Assembly (NCBI GenBank): GCA_019614645.1
Contig: JABWDB010000009.1
Coordinates: forward strand, 1,054,001 to 1,118,000
Source of the DNA: Stratiolaelaps scimitus
Taxonomy: Eukaryota; Arthropoda; Arachnida; Mesostigmata; Laelapidae
Direction of reading: 5' to 3'
Length of the DNA stretch: 64,000 bases
The position numbers were made by a program, and so were the translations under genes. The notes under the pieces are model-generated. The model was given only the letters and a program-made list of their open reading frames with translations, was not told the origin of the DNA and searched no databases. Positions 34,097-46,900 of the stretch are shown here, one piece after another (positions within the stretch are counted from its first letter, which is position 1; each line of letters begins with the position of its first letter).

Positions 34097-37000
34097 AACT
34101 CACATGCTAATTAAGTCAGGACCTGCCTGTGAACATAACAGCGGAACTCAGACGTAGACCTTAGCAGGATGACTCAAGCATGGGACATTCGACTCTCGGA
34201 TGATCAGAAGCTTCTCGTGGTTGCAAGCGGTTTCGGTTTTGTCGCGTTCGTCCTTGCTGCGACGGTTTGCCTTGTCCAGCCAACCTGTTTTCTCTACCGG
34301 AAACTATGGGGCAAACACGACAAAGGTACTGAAGGATACTGAATCGAATTTCAGTTTTTTTCTTTCTCTTTCAGAATTTCTCATGCTGTGTTTGCTCTGG
34401 TGTACCTGTCGAGTCATCGAAGCTACAATATATAGCTATAGCGTACATATAAGAGAACAATTTATACATTGTATAAATCGAATTGCATATAATATGTAGG
34501 CTATTTTTATTTCCGCAGACATAATACGATTTATTCAAACATACAGTAGCTAGGAATTGCATAAATTGCAATTCCTCTCCAATAAGCCATTATCTCTATG
34601 CTTGTCTTCGTTTCTTTTCAAAATAGAACGTGCGGCCCGTATCGCGGCAGCAAAGCAGATGGGCCTGCCCCTACCGTTAGCCGTTATGGGCCGATCCGAG
34701 CTGAGCAAAAGCCAACGCTCGCTCGCATCGCTCGAGCTCGCTGAGGCGACTGGAAGCCAAGCGGGAACGCCGCAGGCGGCAACGCCCTTGGCCACGACTT
34801 CGTTTACGGCGTTCCAGAGGGGCGGCGGCGTCCGTGATTCGACCTATTCATCGATGTCCAGCGGCAGTCGGGGGGACACCGCGACAACGATTGTGAGTGC
34901 GAGCAAAGTCGACGCGAATCACTAATTTCGCATAAGTACAGTGCCCGTCGGGGAGATTGATTGTTGTTGATGATTCTCTTGATATATCTCGTAGCGAATG
35001 CCACACGAGAGATATGATCTATTCGTTAGATATGATCTGTTCGACGTTTCCAAACGAGATGGTGAGGGCGCCATCTATGTACCGTTTTTAAGTTATTTTT
35101 CAAAGTGTATACTAGAATTTTTGGAAGGATAGATTCAACACCGGGTGATGTGTGAATCTCACCGTTTGGACGCATTGCCGTTGCTATTAAAGCTCACATA
35201 CGGACACGTCTTCCAGTGGTGTGTTAATAGTATCAAATTATGCTATAAGAACTATTTGTTTTTAGTCATTTCAATCATGAACACATAGTCTTGATTGCTA
35301 CGACGATGTTTAGGGTACGTAGCCGCGTTGTTAGCTAGGTGAAGTTAGAATCTCTGCAAAATACTCGGCGACTCTCACGAAGGGTGAAACCGAATACAGT
35401 TTGATTTTCGATTTCGATTAACGGAATAGGTCCTATTTCCATTCTAAATCACGAACACTTCAAGTGAAACTCACAATTCGTCTGAATACTAAAATTTGCT
35501 ACAGAGTGAGCCGGTAATCGACAGAGGTGGAGCACCGGTGACCGGAGAGGAAATACTGAATCAGGGTCACGCTACGATCACCGTGCGATTCCTACCTCAG
35601 CCTCCGGACCCCGAGAATGAACGGATTATTGGTCAACTGGGAGTCAACGTCAAGGTATAATAAGTGGACAGATGCCTTATCAAACATTAGTGAATTGCAA
35701 TCAGCCACTATTCAGCATCAAATGATACAAGCGGAGTTCGCACTTCGAAGAATACATGATATAGCTCGCTTAGCTCACCCTGATTGTTCTCATCGGTCGC
35801 CTTTACGAAACGTTTACTTCATAGAGGTCCAATGTGTCCTATGAACACTCTGTGTATTATCTCTGACGCAATGCATTCAGTGAACTCATGATTCCTAGAG
35901 CTCATGTATGTACATATCGACATGGTATCGATTGCAGGATGCGCAGGACCTTCCTATGAGGCCGTACGGCGGGCTGTGCGATCCATATGTCGTTGTTCAG
36001 GTTGTACGCGACGTAAAGCGGATGCGCAAGCGGAAGAAGGGTCCTTCGAAGGTCTGCGAGTTCACCACACAGGTACGGCGGTTCGACAGCCAAAGCTCAC
36101 GTGACAGCGACGCCGGGGCGAGAGAGCCTACCGCCAGCGATGGCAATGCGGACACAAATAGAAAAATCACCGCCAATGATTTGAGAAGGGCTAAAAGAGC
36201 CAAAAAACTGTTAGAGGAATCCCTCCAGTTTTCTTGCCATAGAATGCAGATCGCATAGGCTCTGCGGTCCGGCTGCAACCTGAACAAGAAGTAGGCCCAA
36301 TGATCGGTAGAAAATGTTGGGAAGGACCCCATGACACCCTTCCTTCTTCTCATCCTCCTGTACCGAGTAATTAATATTATTAGTATTAGTAATTGCTTTC
36401 GCGTTGTCACCAATCATTCTCGCGTCAAAGTGAGCCGTCTTCGTGCCGACATTAACCCTCTTCGCATCGACGTTGATCGTTACCGCTTCTTTTTTCTCTG
36501 CATTCAATACAAGATACAGGAGCATCCTCCACATTCAGGGGCCAGTCGGGGTTTCAATCAGCTATTCCTAGCTTTACAGCCAGGGATCCAGCTGTTTGCG
36601 CTACCGCGGGGCCGCGCCTTGTTTTGCGCCGTTTTCATAGTATATATTATATTTACTACACGCTTGAAAACTATGATATATCCTCTCTTTTGAGATACAC
36701 TTTTGTTCACTGCACAAGAAATACGACGAAAGGAAGACAACAAATACAAATGGCCAAATACACTTGCCATCTACTTTTTGCCAAACATGGGATTAGTCCC
36801 TATCCCCAAAAAAACGCTTTCGGGTAACATGCCTCTCAGTCGACGTTTCCGGATCCCGTGTGTTTGCTTGGCAATACCTCCGCTGTTTGAATTGATTGCA
36901 GTGTGTCTATCCAGCTTGGTCAAAGAAATGGCAGAATTTAATCACCTGATCGTTATTATTATTATTGTTGCTCTTATACCTATTAGATATAATCAGTAGG

Positions 37001-40000
37001 ACAGAAAGACAGTAGGAGGCTGTTAGACACAAAATAGGCATGCATTAAACTCCGGGGATCACGACACGATATAGAACTAGTATTTCCTACAGAAATAAAT
37101 TCGTCGTGGAATTTTGCTCATCCGTTGACTTCATTTTAGGCATGCTACAACTTGGGAGTTATCAGGACTTGACGGGGATTTCTTCTAAAATTGTGACATC
37201 ATACATGGCTGTGTGTTCCTATGACAAATATATATGTGTATATTCTTGATGTTGATGGTAGTGCCCGCCGGAAGGAGGTGACCTTTGACGTTGCAGACTG
37301 AACCGTTCTGACATCTGCCTGGTAGTAGACTTTAGTAGCAAGTAGCAGACTTTTTAATATGAACGATTGTATCGTCAGTCCGCTCATAGTGGTTTCTTTG
37401 AACGTCAATGAACGACGAGAAGCCACGTTCGATGGATCTGATTCTAGCTATTTCTGCAATGGGCACTCCGCAGGAGAAATACGCCACAATTCTTACTTTT
37501 TAAGCCGTATGTATAGTATCTGCCGCAAGACCCATGGCATTCATGCGATTGACATTTTTTTTTGCTTTTCATCGAGCGTGAATGAGCGATACCATGATTC
37601 TATCGTAAACTCTACGGTCTCTCAACTCCAGAGATCTAGCAGGCGGATCTATTTTGGAACACTCAACTTTAGGCTAATAGCTAATGCAAAATTTTGCTTA
37701 AATAGCTAGTCCTTCCAGCGTAACACGTATTTTACGTTGTTACTGTCCCACCGCCCATAGACCAGTTCGACAGCTGATTACAAGTGGAATATGTCACCCT
37801 CCCCTTGTAGCCGATTCCAATATGTCGTTTCGTCTCTCTCATGCATGTGCTGGCCGGGCAGATGAAGCGCAAGACACAGTGCCCGCTCTTTAATGAGGGC
37901 TTCGTTGTGCCGGTGACGAAGTCGGACATACGGGACGGTGGCATTCTCGTCAAAGTGTACGATGCTGAGAAGCATGCTAACCACAGTCTGCTCGGCGAGG
38001 CGCTGGTGTCGTTGAAGAACTACGATCTTGAACAGGAGACTGTCGAGCATATAGTAACCTTAGATCTGGCTGCTCCGACGACGGTAAGACGCAAACCTAT
38101 GAGGCTATTTAAGCACGTTCACTAGTGAATTACCTGTTGTAAGGTGGTTGTGGTTTTTGAGCTAGGTGCTGCGAGGGTAAGGGGTCAGAGAGACGATTAA
38201 ATATCGAGTTTGTCACCGTCATTAGTAACATTAGTCATTAGTAATCATTAACCGGCTTAGGGAAAGTTCGCTGAGAAACACCTTGTCTCCAATTTGGTTT
38301 CGATACAATTTGTTTCTGCAGCAATTCGAGCGAAATGAGATACATACAATTTCATGTGCAACTTCGTGGCAAATTCGCAAGCGTTGATACGTTGAGTCTT
38401 AAAAGAGGCTATAGCTGACCGTTTCTGAGAGTGTAGCACGCAGTGCTATCGACCTGAGGGGCAGCTTCTGTCCGCAAAAAAATTATTTACGAATGCAAAT
38501 AATTGGGTTGTTTTACATCGTTAAGTAAGGTGATGCCTGCCCATCATCGCATCTACTTGCTCCAGGGTCGAGTCCGGCGACCTGGTGAAAACATATAAGA
38601 TAAGAACTTAATCTGCGTTATAATCGAAATTGGAGTTCCTTAATAAACCAATATACTTTTATCTTAACCTGGATTTCACAATCTCATTGTGCTGAAGTTG
38701 ACCGCCGGTAGCACCGTTGTTCCGTTTATGTCAGTTGACTCTGAAGTTCCAGTTGTACGTGTGTTTTCCCGTCGAAAACGACACGGGGACACGTCAATTC
38801 GCATAGTTATATTTAGCTGTACGTGACGATGAAGTCATTTGACCCAAATTCATCTGAGCATCACCGAAACCTGGCAATCCATAAACTTACTATTCGTGAG
38901 CATATCTAACAGTTCGAACCGGATAAACTATTACATGTCTGATACAGAACAATGGCGAGATGCAGCTGGGCCTGAACTATCTTCCAACATCGGAGCGTTT
39001 GACCATACGTATCGTGAAATGCAATAATGTACCGCTCAACAGCCTTCTTCAGCAGGATCCGATTCTTAATGGTGAGTTCCCCTGCAAGTGCGGACACAAA
39101 TAACGAGATTCAAGCATTCGCCGCAGAAACCGTTGTTCATTCTGACTGACTTACATGATTCAAAGCCGTACGACAGATAAACGAGATATTCGATATGAAA
39201 GAGAAGTGCCGTCATAAATACGCCAAGCTAACGTACCACGTAGAGCCAACTGTTGTTTAATGTACCTGGCTATAGGGAGGCGCTATTTTTTAACAATCTT
39301 TTTTTTTTCTCAACCAATGTAACTGATCCTCAGCTGACCCTTCCCATGGCAGGGGCTTCGTCTCGAAGAGCTAACGAGAGTATAGAGACTAAGCAAAATT
39401 TTTAAAATCTCACGGCGCATTTTTGTCTCTGGCGTTGCACCCTGAATCGTGCCACTTCGTATACAGAGTACGTCGTTCGGGTTCTCCTCTACCACAATGG
39501 AAAGCTGGTGAAACGCAAGAAGACACCACCGCGGTCCGGTGTCGGCGGGACCGCCGGTAGTTCAACTACCTCCAGCGCCTCTTCGTACTCGTCGAGGTTT
39601 GGCTGTCCCATCGTCGACGAGAGCATCACGTTCGACGTCCCGCTAGCCGATATCGACAACGTGATATTTGTTGTTGTTTTGTGTCTTTCAACGACGGTAC
39701 GTATGCGTTCGCCCATTATTTGGCAGTGTATCCTGGCAATATCGCGTGACAACAACGCCAGAAGATGCGTTAGGTGATGTGGGAGGCTAATAGCTAGTTT
39801 TAATTATATGTTAGGTAACATAGGGACTATTTCTTACCTGAATGAGGACATTGAAGGTGTACCTGCCAATTTTGAGCTTGTTTGAGTTCAAACGATACTC
39901 ATTGCGTTGAATGGGATTTATGTTCCTTCAGACGGTGTCGTCGCCTGAGACACCAGTGGCACCGCCGCCGTCAACTCCGGGCGGTCACGACAACGCCAAG

Positions 40001-40117
40001 GAGTATCTGGGTAAGGTTGTTCTGGGCAGTGCAGCTCGCGGCCCGTGTCTCCGTCACTGGGAGGCGATGAAGAACTCTCCTCGTCGAGAGGTGATACAAT
40101 GGCAGGCGCTCATTTAG
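34097..40117 (+). CDS. Divergent synaptotagmin (TM-C2A-C2B), calcium sites mostly lost
   Basis: Eight coding exons: 34169-34325 (exon begins at 34097 with 5' UTR), 34627-34892, 35505-35654, 35938-36072, 37862-38083, 38948-39071, 39467-39696 and 39932-40117. All are GT-AG and in phase; 1470 bases encode 489 residues. ATG 34169 is preceded by an in-frame TAA and followed by a membrane segment (LLVVASGFGFVAFVLAATVC, residues about 15-37), then Cys and basic residues. A low-complexity linker leads to C2A (about 165-310; GLCDPYVVVQVV, LFNEGFVVPV, VKVYDAEKHANHSLLGEALV) and C2B (about 314-489; LGLNYLPTSERLTIRIVK, YHNGKLVKRKKT, YLGKVVLGSA, LRHWEAMKNSPRRE, IQWQAL). C2A keeps two of the five usual aspartates and C2B about one, so calcium binding is unlikely. 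It resembles the synaptotagmin 12/15 type, but I cannot name the orthologue. The role is presumably in vesicle or membrane trafficking. Confidence 0.93.
36073..36258 (+). other. Open reading extension after the synaptotagmin C2A exon
   Basis: If the donor at 36072/36073 (CAG|GTACGG) is not used, the frame stays open for 61 more residues and stops at 36258. The added tail is polar and basic (SSRDSDAGAREPTASDGN, LRRAKRAKKLLEE). An intron-retaining transcript would end inside C2A. It is not needed for the full-length protein. Confidence 0.3.
38565..38665 (+). mobile_element. Diverged SINE-B copy in a synaptotagmin intron
   Basis: B-box-like GGGTCGAGTCCGG is followed by AAAACATATAAGATAAGA, AACTTAATC and TTAATAAACCAATA, in the order of other SINE-B copies. 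It lies in the intron between the C2A and C2B exons. Confidence 0.6.
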
Positions 40118-41952
40118 ATGAAGCCCAAGGGGGATGAGAATACGAGGCCCATAAACGAGGAAATACGCCCTGCACAAGGGATTCGGAAGGAGACGACTGT
40201 CAAAGTACCTGTGAAACATCTCGCCGCAAACACACCAGCAATGCACACACACACTCCACGCGAAACGAGCCTTCAGTAGGCCGTGCTTCATGGGGCTGTT
40301 TCACCTCGAATTACCTCGCTGCTCGTTGCGCCTACGAGATTATGCGCAACGCAAGCAAATAGATACTTGGGAGAAAGGCTCTCTTGAAGCACCTCCCACC
40401 TACCTCTGAGACGGGCCGAATGAAAATAATGTGGTTAGCGTTCGAGTACCTCTATTATTATTATTATTATTGTACGTCGACAATTATTGACACCACAGAT
40501 ATTCTCTCAGGCCTACGATGTTGCCCGTGCCCACATAGACGAGATACGGAGCACGTCAGAAAAATGTGACTCACATACATGTTTGCGCGCAGAAAATAGG
40601 GGGGCCGACAGAGGGACTGAGGCATTGTAGAGGACTTGTGCTGCACCGAAAGCAAACGATACTGAAGAATAAGGGTGAGTGGATGAGTCATCTCAACTCA
40701 TCTTTGAGATCGATCGGTCGGTTGGTAGATACGACTTATTGCGACGGCAACCTGACTGTGATAAACGCGCAGCCTAGTTGTATAGTAATGTGTTAGTGAA
40801 CGTGATATGTAGTGGTAGTGGAGGGCTATGGACAATGAATGAGCTATACGGATGTTGTTTTAACAGCCAACGCAAATTTCGAAGAACAGGCTAAATAGTA
40901 GGTTGTTATTACCACCGAACTCTTTGTTATATGGCAGGAGGACTATACACTGATCTTGGAACCATATATATATACTCGATTGATTACTGTACGAAACCTG
41001 TCCGACGTTTACGTATAGTTGCAAAAAACTAAAAACTAAAGGAAGACACCATCTATCCGATATATATATATATATATGTTTGTGTGGTTTAATCATTCTT
41101 ATTTTGCTCAGTCTCCAGAATACACTCTCCTTCTGGACAAGCAGCAGTAAAAATGGCAGGGTTACAAAATAAAAGGGATTGAAAATTTATATGTACTCTT
41201 TGATTATATATCTATATATATCTATATATATATGAACATGTACAAGCATTGGCAACCGATCTGTTATGTTCCGCTGTTTTGTTTTCACAACAACGACTTC
41301 GTCTGTCTAGTTCTTCATAGGTTCGTTTGAAATAAATAACCTTATAGGTATATAGCACAAGCGGCATACGCGGATCACTAATTACGCTACTGTGAGACAA
41401 TCGCAATTAACGGGTACTGTTCTTCGAGTTGTAATTTCACTTGTTCGATTTATGGCCCAAGACGTTTTGCTGAGAGGGAGAGAGAGAGAGAGAGAGAAAC
41501 AAAGGAAGAAAGAAAAAAAGAAAAAAATGCATTCTTTTTGAAACGGCCGTTCTCCCTGTTGAGATGAAGCTGCCCGTGGTCAAATTAGAGCCGAATCGAA
41601 TGTGGTGGGACAGGGTATCCGCACATAGGGCCTTAGAATCCCAGTAAGCGCTCAAGTATCTGTCCCGATAGCTGGCTGCCCCCTGGATCAGTCTGAGGGT
41701 GGCGTTCCCGCATAAATATAATACGTTCTGCTTCAGCAGCGAACGAGACGCACACTCAGGTAGACATCAGTTAAAAAACGATATCTCGCGTACGACTCGC
41801 AGTTGTTTACTTTGCTTTTGTTCTATATTTTTGTTGTAACAAAGGTTTCCCTTCCCTCATTGGCTTAGGTTATCAGGCGAATTGTCTGCCTGCACGTGAC
41901 AGACAAAAAACCGCCATAATATCCGCGATGATGCTTCGATTTCTTCGGCGCC
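40118..41952. other. Intergenic gap between convergent genes
   Basis: It separates the plus-strand synaptotagmin-like stop from the minus-strand stop at 41953. It contains short TA arrays (41058-41077, 41205-41231) and a GA run (41472-41499). AATAAA occurs near 41170, but I cannot assign a poly(A) site. No further gene is seen. Confidence 0.6.
41472..41499. repeat. (GA)n microsatellite
   Basis: Run of GA units followed by an A-rich purine tract. Seen directly. Confidence 0.85.
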
Positions 41953-41982
41953 TTAATATCCGCGATGATGCTTCGATTTCTT
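41917..41982. repeat. 29-bp direct repeat across a stop codon, period 37
   Basis: The 29-base text starting TAATATCCGCGATGATGCTT occurs at 41917-41945 and 41954-41982. The copy at 41954-41982 lies in the last codons of the minus-strand gene, and its stop codon falls at the junction. The period of 37 is not a multiple of three. Confidence 0.9.
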
Positions 41983-43925
41983 TCCCTTGACCTTCTTATG
42001 CTTGGCCTGTCGATGAGTTGGAGGGGCCTCAGCTTCGGCCTTCGCTTCCTCGAGCTTCGCGATACGTTTCTGGAAGGTGATTTCGCAAAAACGGATACGA
42101 GAATATGTTCAATCAATCAATCGATATATTAGTGCCACAGTAGTGGCATGAATTGTTATGGATTATTGTTATTGTTGTCTTTTTTGTTTTTGTTAATGTT
42201 ATTATTGTTATTATTATTATCAGCATCTACGTGTGTTTAGTTGTTAACCATCTCAACTAATGTAGAGATGGAGTTTGTGATTTCACGCATACTGGCTAGT
42301 GCTATAGCAACTCGTGTGTTGAATAGCGCGTCTGGGAAGGGAAATCACGCCTGGTAATATTAGGATTCCTTGAGATTATTAAGATTACTGTTGCCCCATG
42401 TGAAAGATCATGAATTTCGCTCGGGTAAACATTTAGGTACCACTACTACTACGAGGACGTGTCGGAGTGTACCATCTTTGCTATGTCTTTCAACCAACAT
42501 GTCGTACCTGGCAAGACTCCACAGATAAAGAAAGACGATAAAGAAATCGAAAGATTCTTCGTATCTGCCAGGATTTGAACCCAAGCCGTATGTTCCTCCT
42601 GTATTTCGTACGTGTGAACGTGATTGTGTTCGACAACTTGGCGAAGAACAGCAAATTTGTTCGTGCTCATGCTGGCTGTTAACCCATTACGGTGAGGGGG
42701 TTGAAGTCAATCGTAGAGGTGTCCTATTTTTCTATGGACAGCGATAGATACGGCTGACGTTGGTGACGAGGCTCACTCACGCACCACAGTCGGTCACCAT
42801 TGCGACGACTGGCCGCAACAAAGAACGCTATATTAAATCCCATCGTCCCATCAGAGGACCCACCCCACCATGATAAAATTCTTCGCCCGCCTTACTGCAG
42901 ATGTCTAATAGAACAAACACTGCTTCTACAGCGATTATCCAACGGATGATATAACGTCATAACGGCGGTAATGGACGGCGCCTATTGCACATACAAAGAA
43001 GAAATTATATGCAACGAAAATCTCTGCTGTGCTGTCAACCAGCTATCTGACCCAATCGGCAGTTGGCAGTTGGCCATGATGCCGTGGCGATCCGGCGTCC
43101 GATGATGATGATAACGGAGCTAAAACTGAGCAAGCTGTTCGCCCTTGCCATTGTAGTCGTCGTTGTTCTCATTGCTGCTGCTGCTGCAGCTGCTGTTAGA
43201 GAATTGCCTAATCTCCTTTGCTAATCCCAGATCGCTGTAGCTTTCAACTTCGGACGCCCCGTTTCAAATGAGGAATAAACGCGTTGCCCAAACGGCCGCA
43301 CTCCGATAAGCCTGTCTGAGCAGCCTGCCAACACAGTGACGATGATGATAGCTATAATTTGCACAATTTATATATATATATATATATATTATAACATATA
43401 CATCGTGTTGATGAGCAATTAACAGTGCCGTTTACATGGGCGCTATTATTGACACGACAGACGCCTAGCTAGCCGTACAAGGGTAGTTTGCCGCGTAGCG
43501 TGCTCGCTCGAATGTGACCACGATTCCAAGGGGCGAAGAGTGCACAGCGCAGACAAGACACGCTTCCCCACGTTAAACTTCCCCTCAGATCATTTGATAT
43601 TTTGAAAATGACCGCAATATACTTAGCAGCAACAATAACTCGACTTCCGTCGTCTGGCTGTGGACTGTTTCCGCTTTGCCGTTGCTCTGGTCGTCGCCGC
43701 TGCTTCACGCACAGACAGAGAGAACCCGATAGGAGGGAGGGAGAAAGAGAGTTCTAGTGACGCTTGAGGCTCAAAACGTTTCGCTTGCTACAGCTTGAAA
43801 AAGGTCCATTTTAGAATATGATTTTCAGCAACGCTGGGGAAGTTGATACGCAACGTAGGTGGCGTGAAGCAAGAGGCTGGAATTGCAAAAGAGCAATATC
43901 AACTATCAACTAGATATGTGACACT

Positions 43926-43964
<39 letters not shown>

Positions 43965-46900
43965 CGTTAATGCATTGTGTTTATGGTCTCGTATTTGATT
44001 TGACATAGGAGAGTTGATGTTGGAAAATGGGGAATCTGTTCCTATTCAACAACGATTGCTGCCTGGTTCTGTAGGAGCAAGTGCTGGACAGGACTCGATT
44101 TATCGAACTAGCTTTCTCAATGGATGTTAATCTGCACTACCGGTTTGGATAAGGATGCTCACCCATAGGACCTTAGTGGAACGTAGGGACTCGAGTCGGC
44201 AAATATATTCGATACCGATGCTTCGAATCTGTATTCAATCTGAATGGTCATAACGATTTACGAACTCGAGGAAATCCAGATAAATTTATTGATACAAAAG
44301 CATAGATTCGACCAAGTCAATTGTTTTTCTTAAAAAAATTTCTTTCCAGTATATTTGTAGGAGATTCTTTGTAAAGGGATTTTAATGTGACATCCTAATC
44401 AATATTATTACAATATCGAGTACAATTGTCGCTCAACCTTAGGCTATTTAAATAAATGAGCTATCTCGACCTCTTCCATATTGGATTGGGATTTAGACTG
44501 AAGTGGGAAAGTGCCCGTGAACGAATTGCTCAAACGAACGCAGGAACGTAATAGTCGGATATAATAATAATAATATTAATAGCCTCCGGCTCTTCTCTGA
44601 AAGAAGCCGAAGATCGCAGGTTCAAGTCCCCCGACGTGCCATGTTGACAACTTAAGCGTCGCAAAAGAACTGCAGTTCCGTCAATAAACCTAAAGCTGCC
44701 TTTGCAGCGTATTGCCAGGGACATCCAGCCCGAAAGGCATACACTAGTAGCTTTATAAAAAAAGGCCTTATATACTACTACGGTATTCAGGTGTCGACAC
44801 CAAAACGAGATTAACCACAATGGTCACTCATAATGATAAGCCGCAAAATAGGCCCCACGTCAGGACACTCATCAGGTTACCTGTCAAATAAACACAATAT
44901 CGAAACAAGAGTCCCTTCTCTAACATTTTCAAGTCGTCAGTGCAAGATTGAGATGGTCTGATGTATTCTAGTATATGCAGTAGTAGTTGTAGCAGTTAAA
45001 CATATCTCAAAATCTAAAACATTTCAAATTACTTAGAAGCTGCGCAATGAAACAAAACCAAATAACCTTCAATGGGTGCTCAAGCCTTGGGGAGTCTCAT
45101 TGGCACGTGATGCCAATTAACCGAGGAAGGAGAAAACACCAATTAATTCTCATTATAGCGCCGCCATTTGCGAGTGGTGTCATAGTCACATATGAACTCG
45201 CTCGATTGTCAACTGGGCCGAGGTCACTAGATGCATTGACGAGACGATCCGCCATTGCAGCCATCAGAAGTGTTGGACGCCCTTAATGACGCGTCAATTC
45301 GAACTAGTTAATGCATGACGAACCTATGAAGAAATTGATTTAATGATGTATTGGCCACTGGCAAATGATAGAACAGTGCGACATTCACTACGTTCATCAG
45401 CTATCATTTGCTCGTTGGCGTGTGGCACAGTTTCGCTTTGCGCTCGGTTAAGCACATCGAGTGGTGCCACTTAGGACATTATGCGAAGGCGTGTATAAAT
45501 ACTTCTTGAGTAAATTAGCGTACACATGACTTTAGGAAATATTCTATAGGCAAGGGGTATTTGCCGTGTAAGATATTACATTTTTGCTACTAAATACTCA
45601 AGCGCACGTGAGTATGAAATGCTCCGTTAATGTGTAAGGTCAGCAGGTGTCTTGATGTTAATGGCACGTTTGGCATCGTCCTGCGATGCCGTGGAGCAAA
45701 CCAATATCGAAATGTGTGTTCTTAGGATGGAAAAAGAGCTCGGCGGTGGCCCGCACTGCGATTGCAGAGGGGATTCCAATTATTTACATAGGTAGCGGTA
45801 TTCTAAAGGACGTGAACGGCATTTGGATGGTGTGGAACAAACGAGTCGTACCAGCGTCCCGTAACCAAAGCTGGCTGACATTCACATGGAATGGAATAAT
45901 CGCCAGCTGTTAATAATAATAATAATAATAACAACGCAATTCGAGACAACCACTTCCGGGAGTTGCTGTCGCCGAAAGATGTCGAATTGCCAGAGTATTG
46001 CGTTCCCCACACGATGTTTCCACATATGTTTCTGTTATAAGGTCGTTAGACGTATTGTCATTTATTTCAATTGAACAGTTATCTAGAAGAATAGAAATGC
46101 TTGAGATATCAATAGAAAATTGCTCACATGCATCACACAGAGCTTTAGGGGGAGCCCTAGTAGATTACTGATTGATTTTTATGAAGGATGCGGTGCACAA
46201 CCGGCTTTCCATGCTTCCTCATTGATAATAAGCGTGGTCTCATCCGGTCGGCCGTATCATTAAACTCTTTGTCGGCGGGCGTACATCCGCGATTGCGCTG
46301 CCCAGAAATGTCAGTTAAATTCTGGACGAATTTGTAACTGTTCGCCATGAGCAGCTATCGGTGTATTCCGATTTTACAAAGAGGTTCACATAAAACAAAT
46401 ACTTGATAAAGTCAACTATATAGCCTATAGCTGAGAAGATGTTAAGCATCGATCTATACATGTTCAAAAGCCTCCCTATCGGGCCAATGGCAAACTTGTT
46501 TTATCATAATTTTTGTAAAAGTCCGACATCGAGTTTTCAGTCGGCTACCGATAATTTAAAGCTTTAACTGGATTTAAAGCTATTTGTCAAAATGTACCAA
46601 CGCTCTATGGGGACGTTGAATGGAACTCCTTGCACCTGTGCTCCGTGGAAATGTATGAAGCTGATCGTAAGTTCGACTGTGCTACGTGCATCAACGAAGA
46701 CCAGACAGCCGTCAAAACACCCTCAACAACAACACATTAAAATGATACTCAGATAACAGTATAGCCATTCTCGTCTCCGGATCGGGGTCGGGCATTGCTT
46801 CCCCGAAGATGAACATTTGCACACATTAACGAAGCTCGAATCATGGATAATCGTCGAAGCGGAATGGTCACTCGAACCTCACTAGCATAAACGTAACCAA

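Noticed and set aside
35997..36413. Minus-strand 138-codon frame
   Set aside because: It is antisense to the synaptotagmin C2A exon; its openness mirrors the coding strand.
8640..44705. tRNA genes suggested by B-box-like sequences at several places
   Set aside because: None folds into a full cloverleaf with an acceptor stem on reading; each continues into a shared SINE body.
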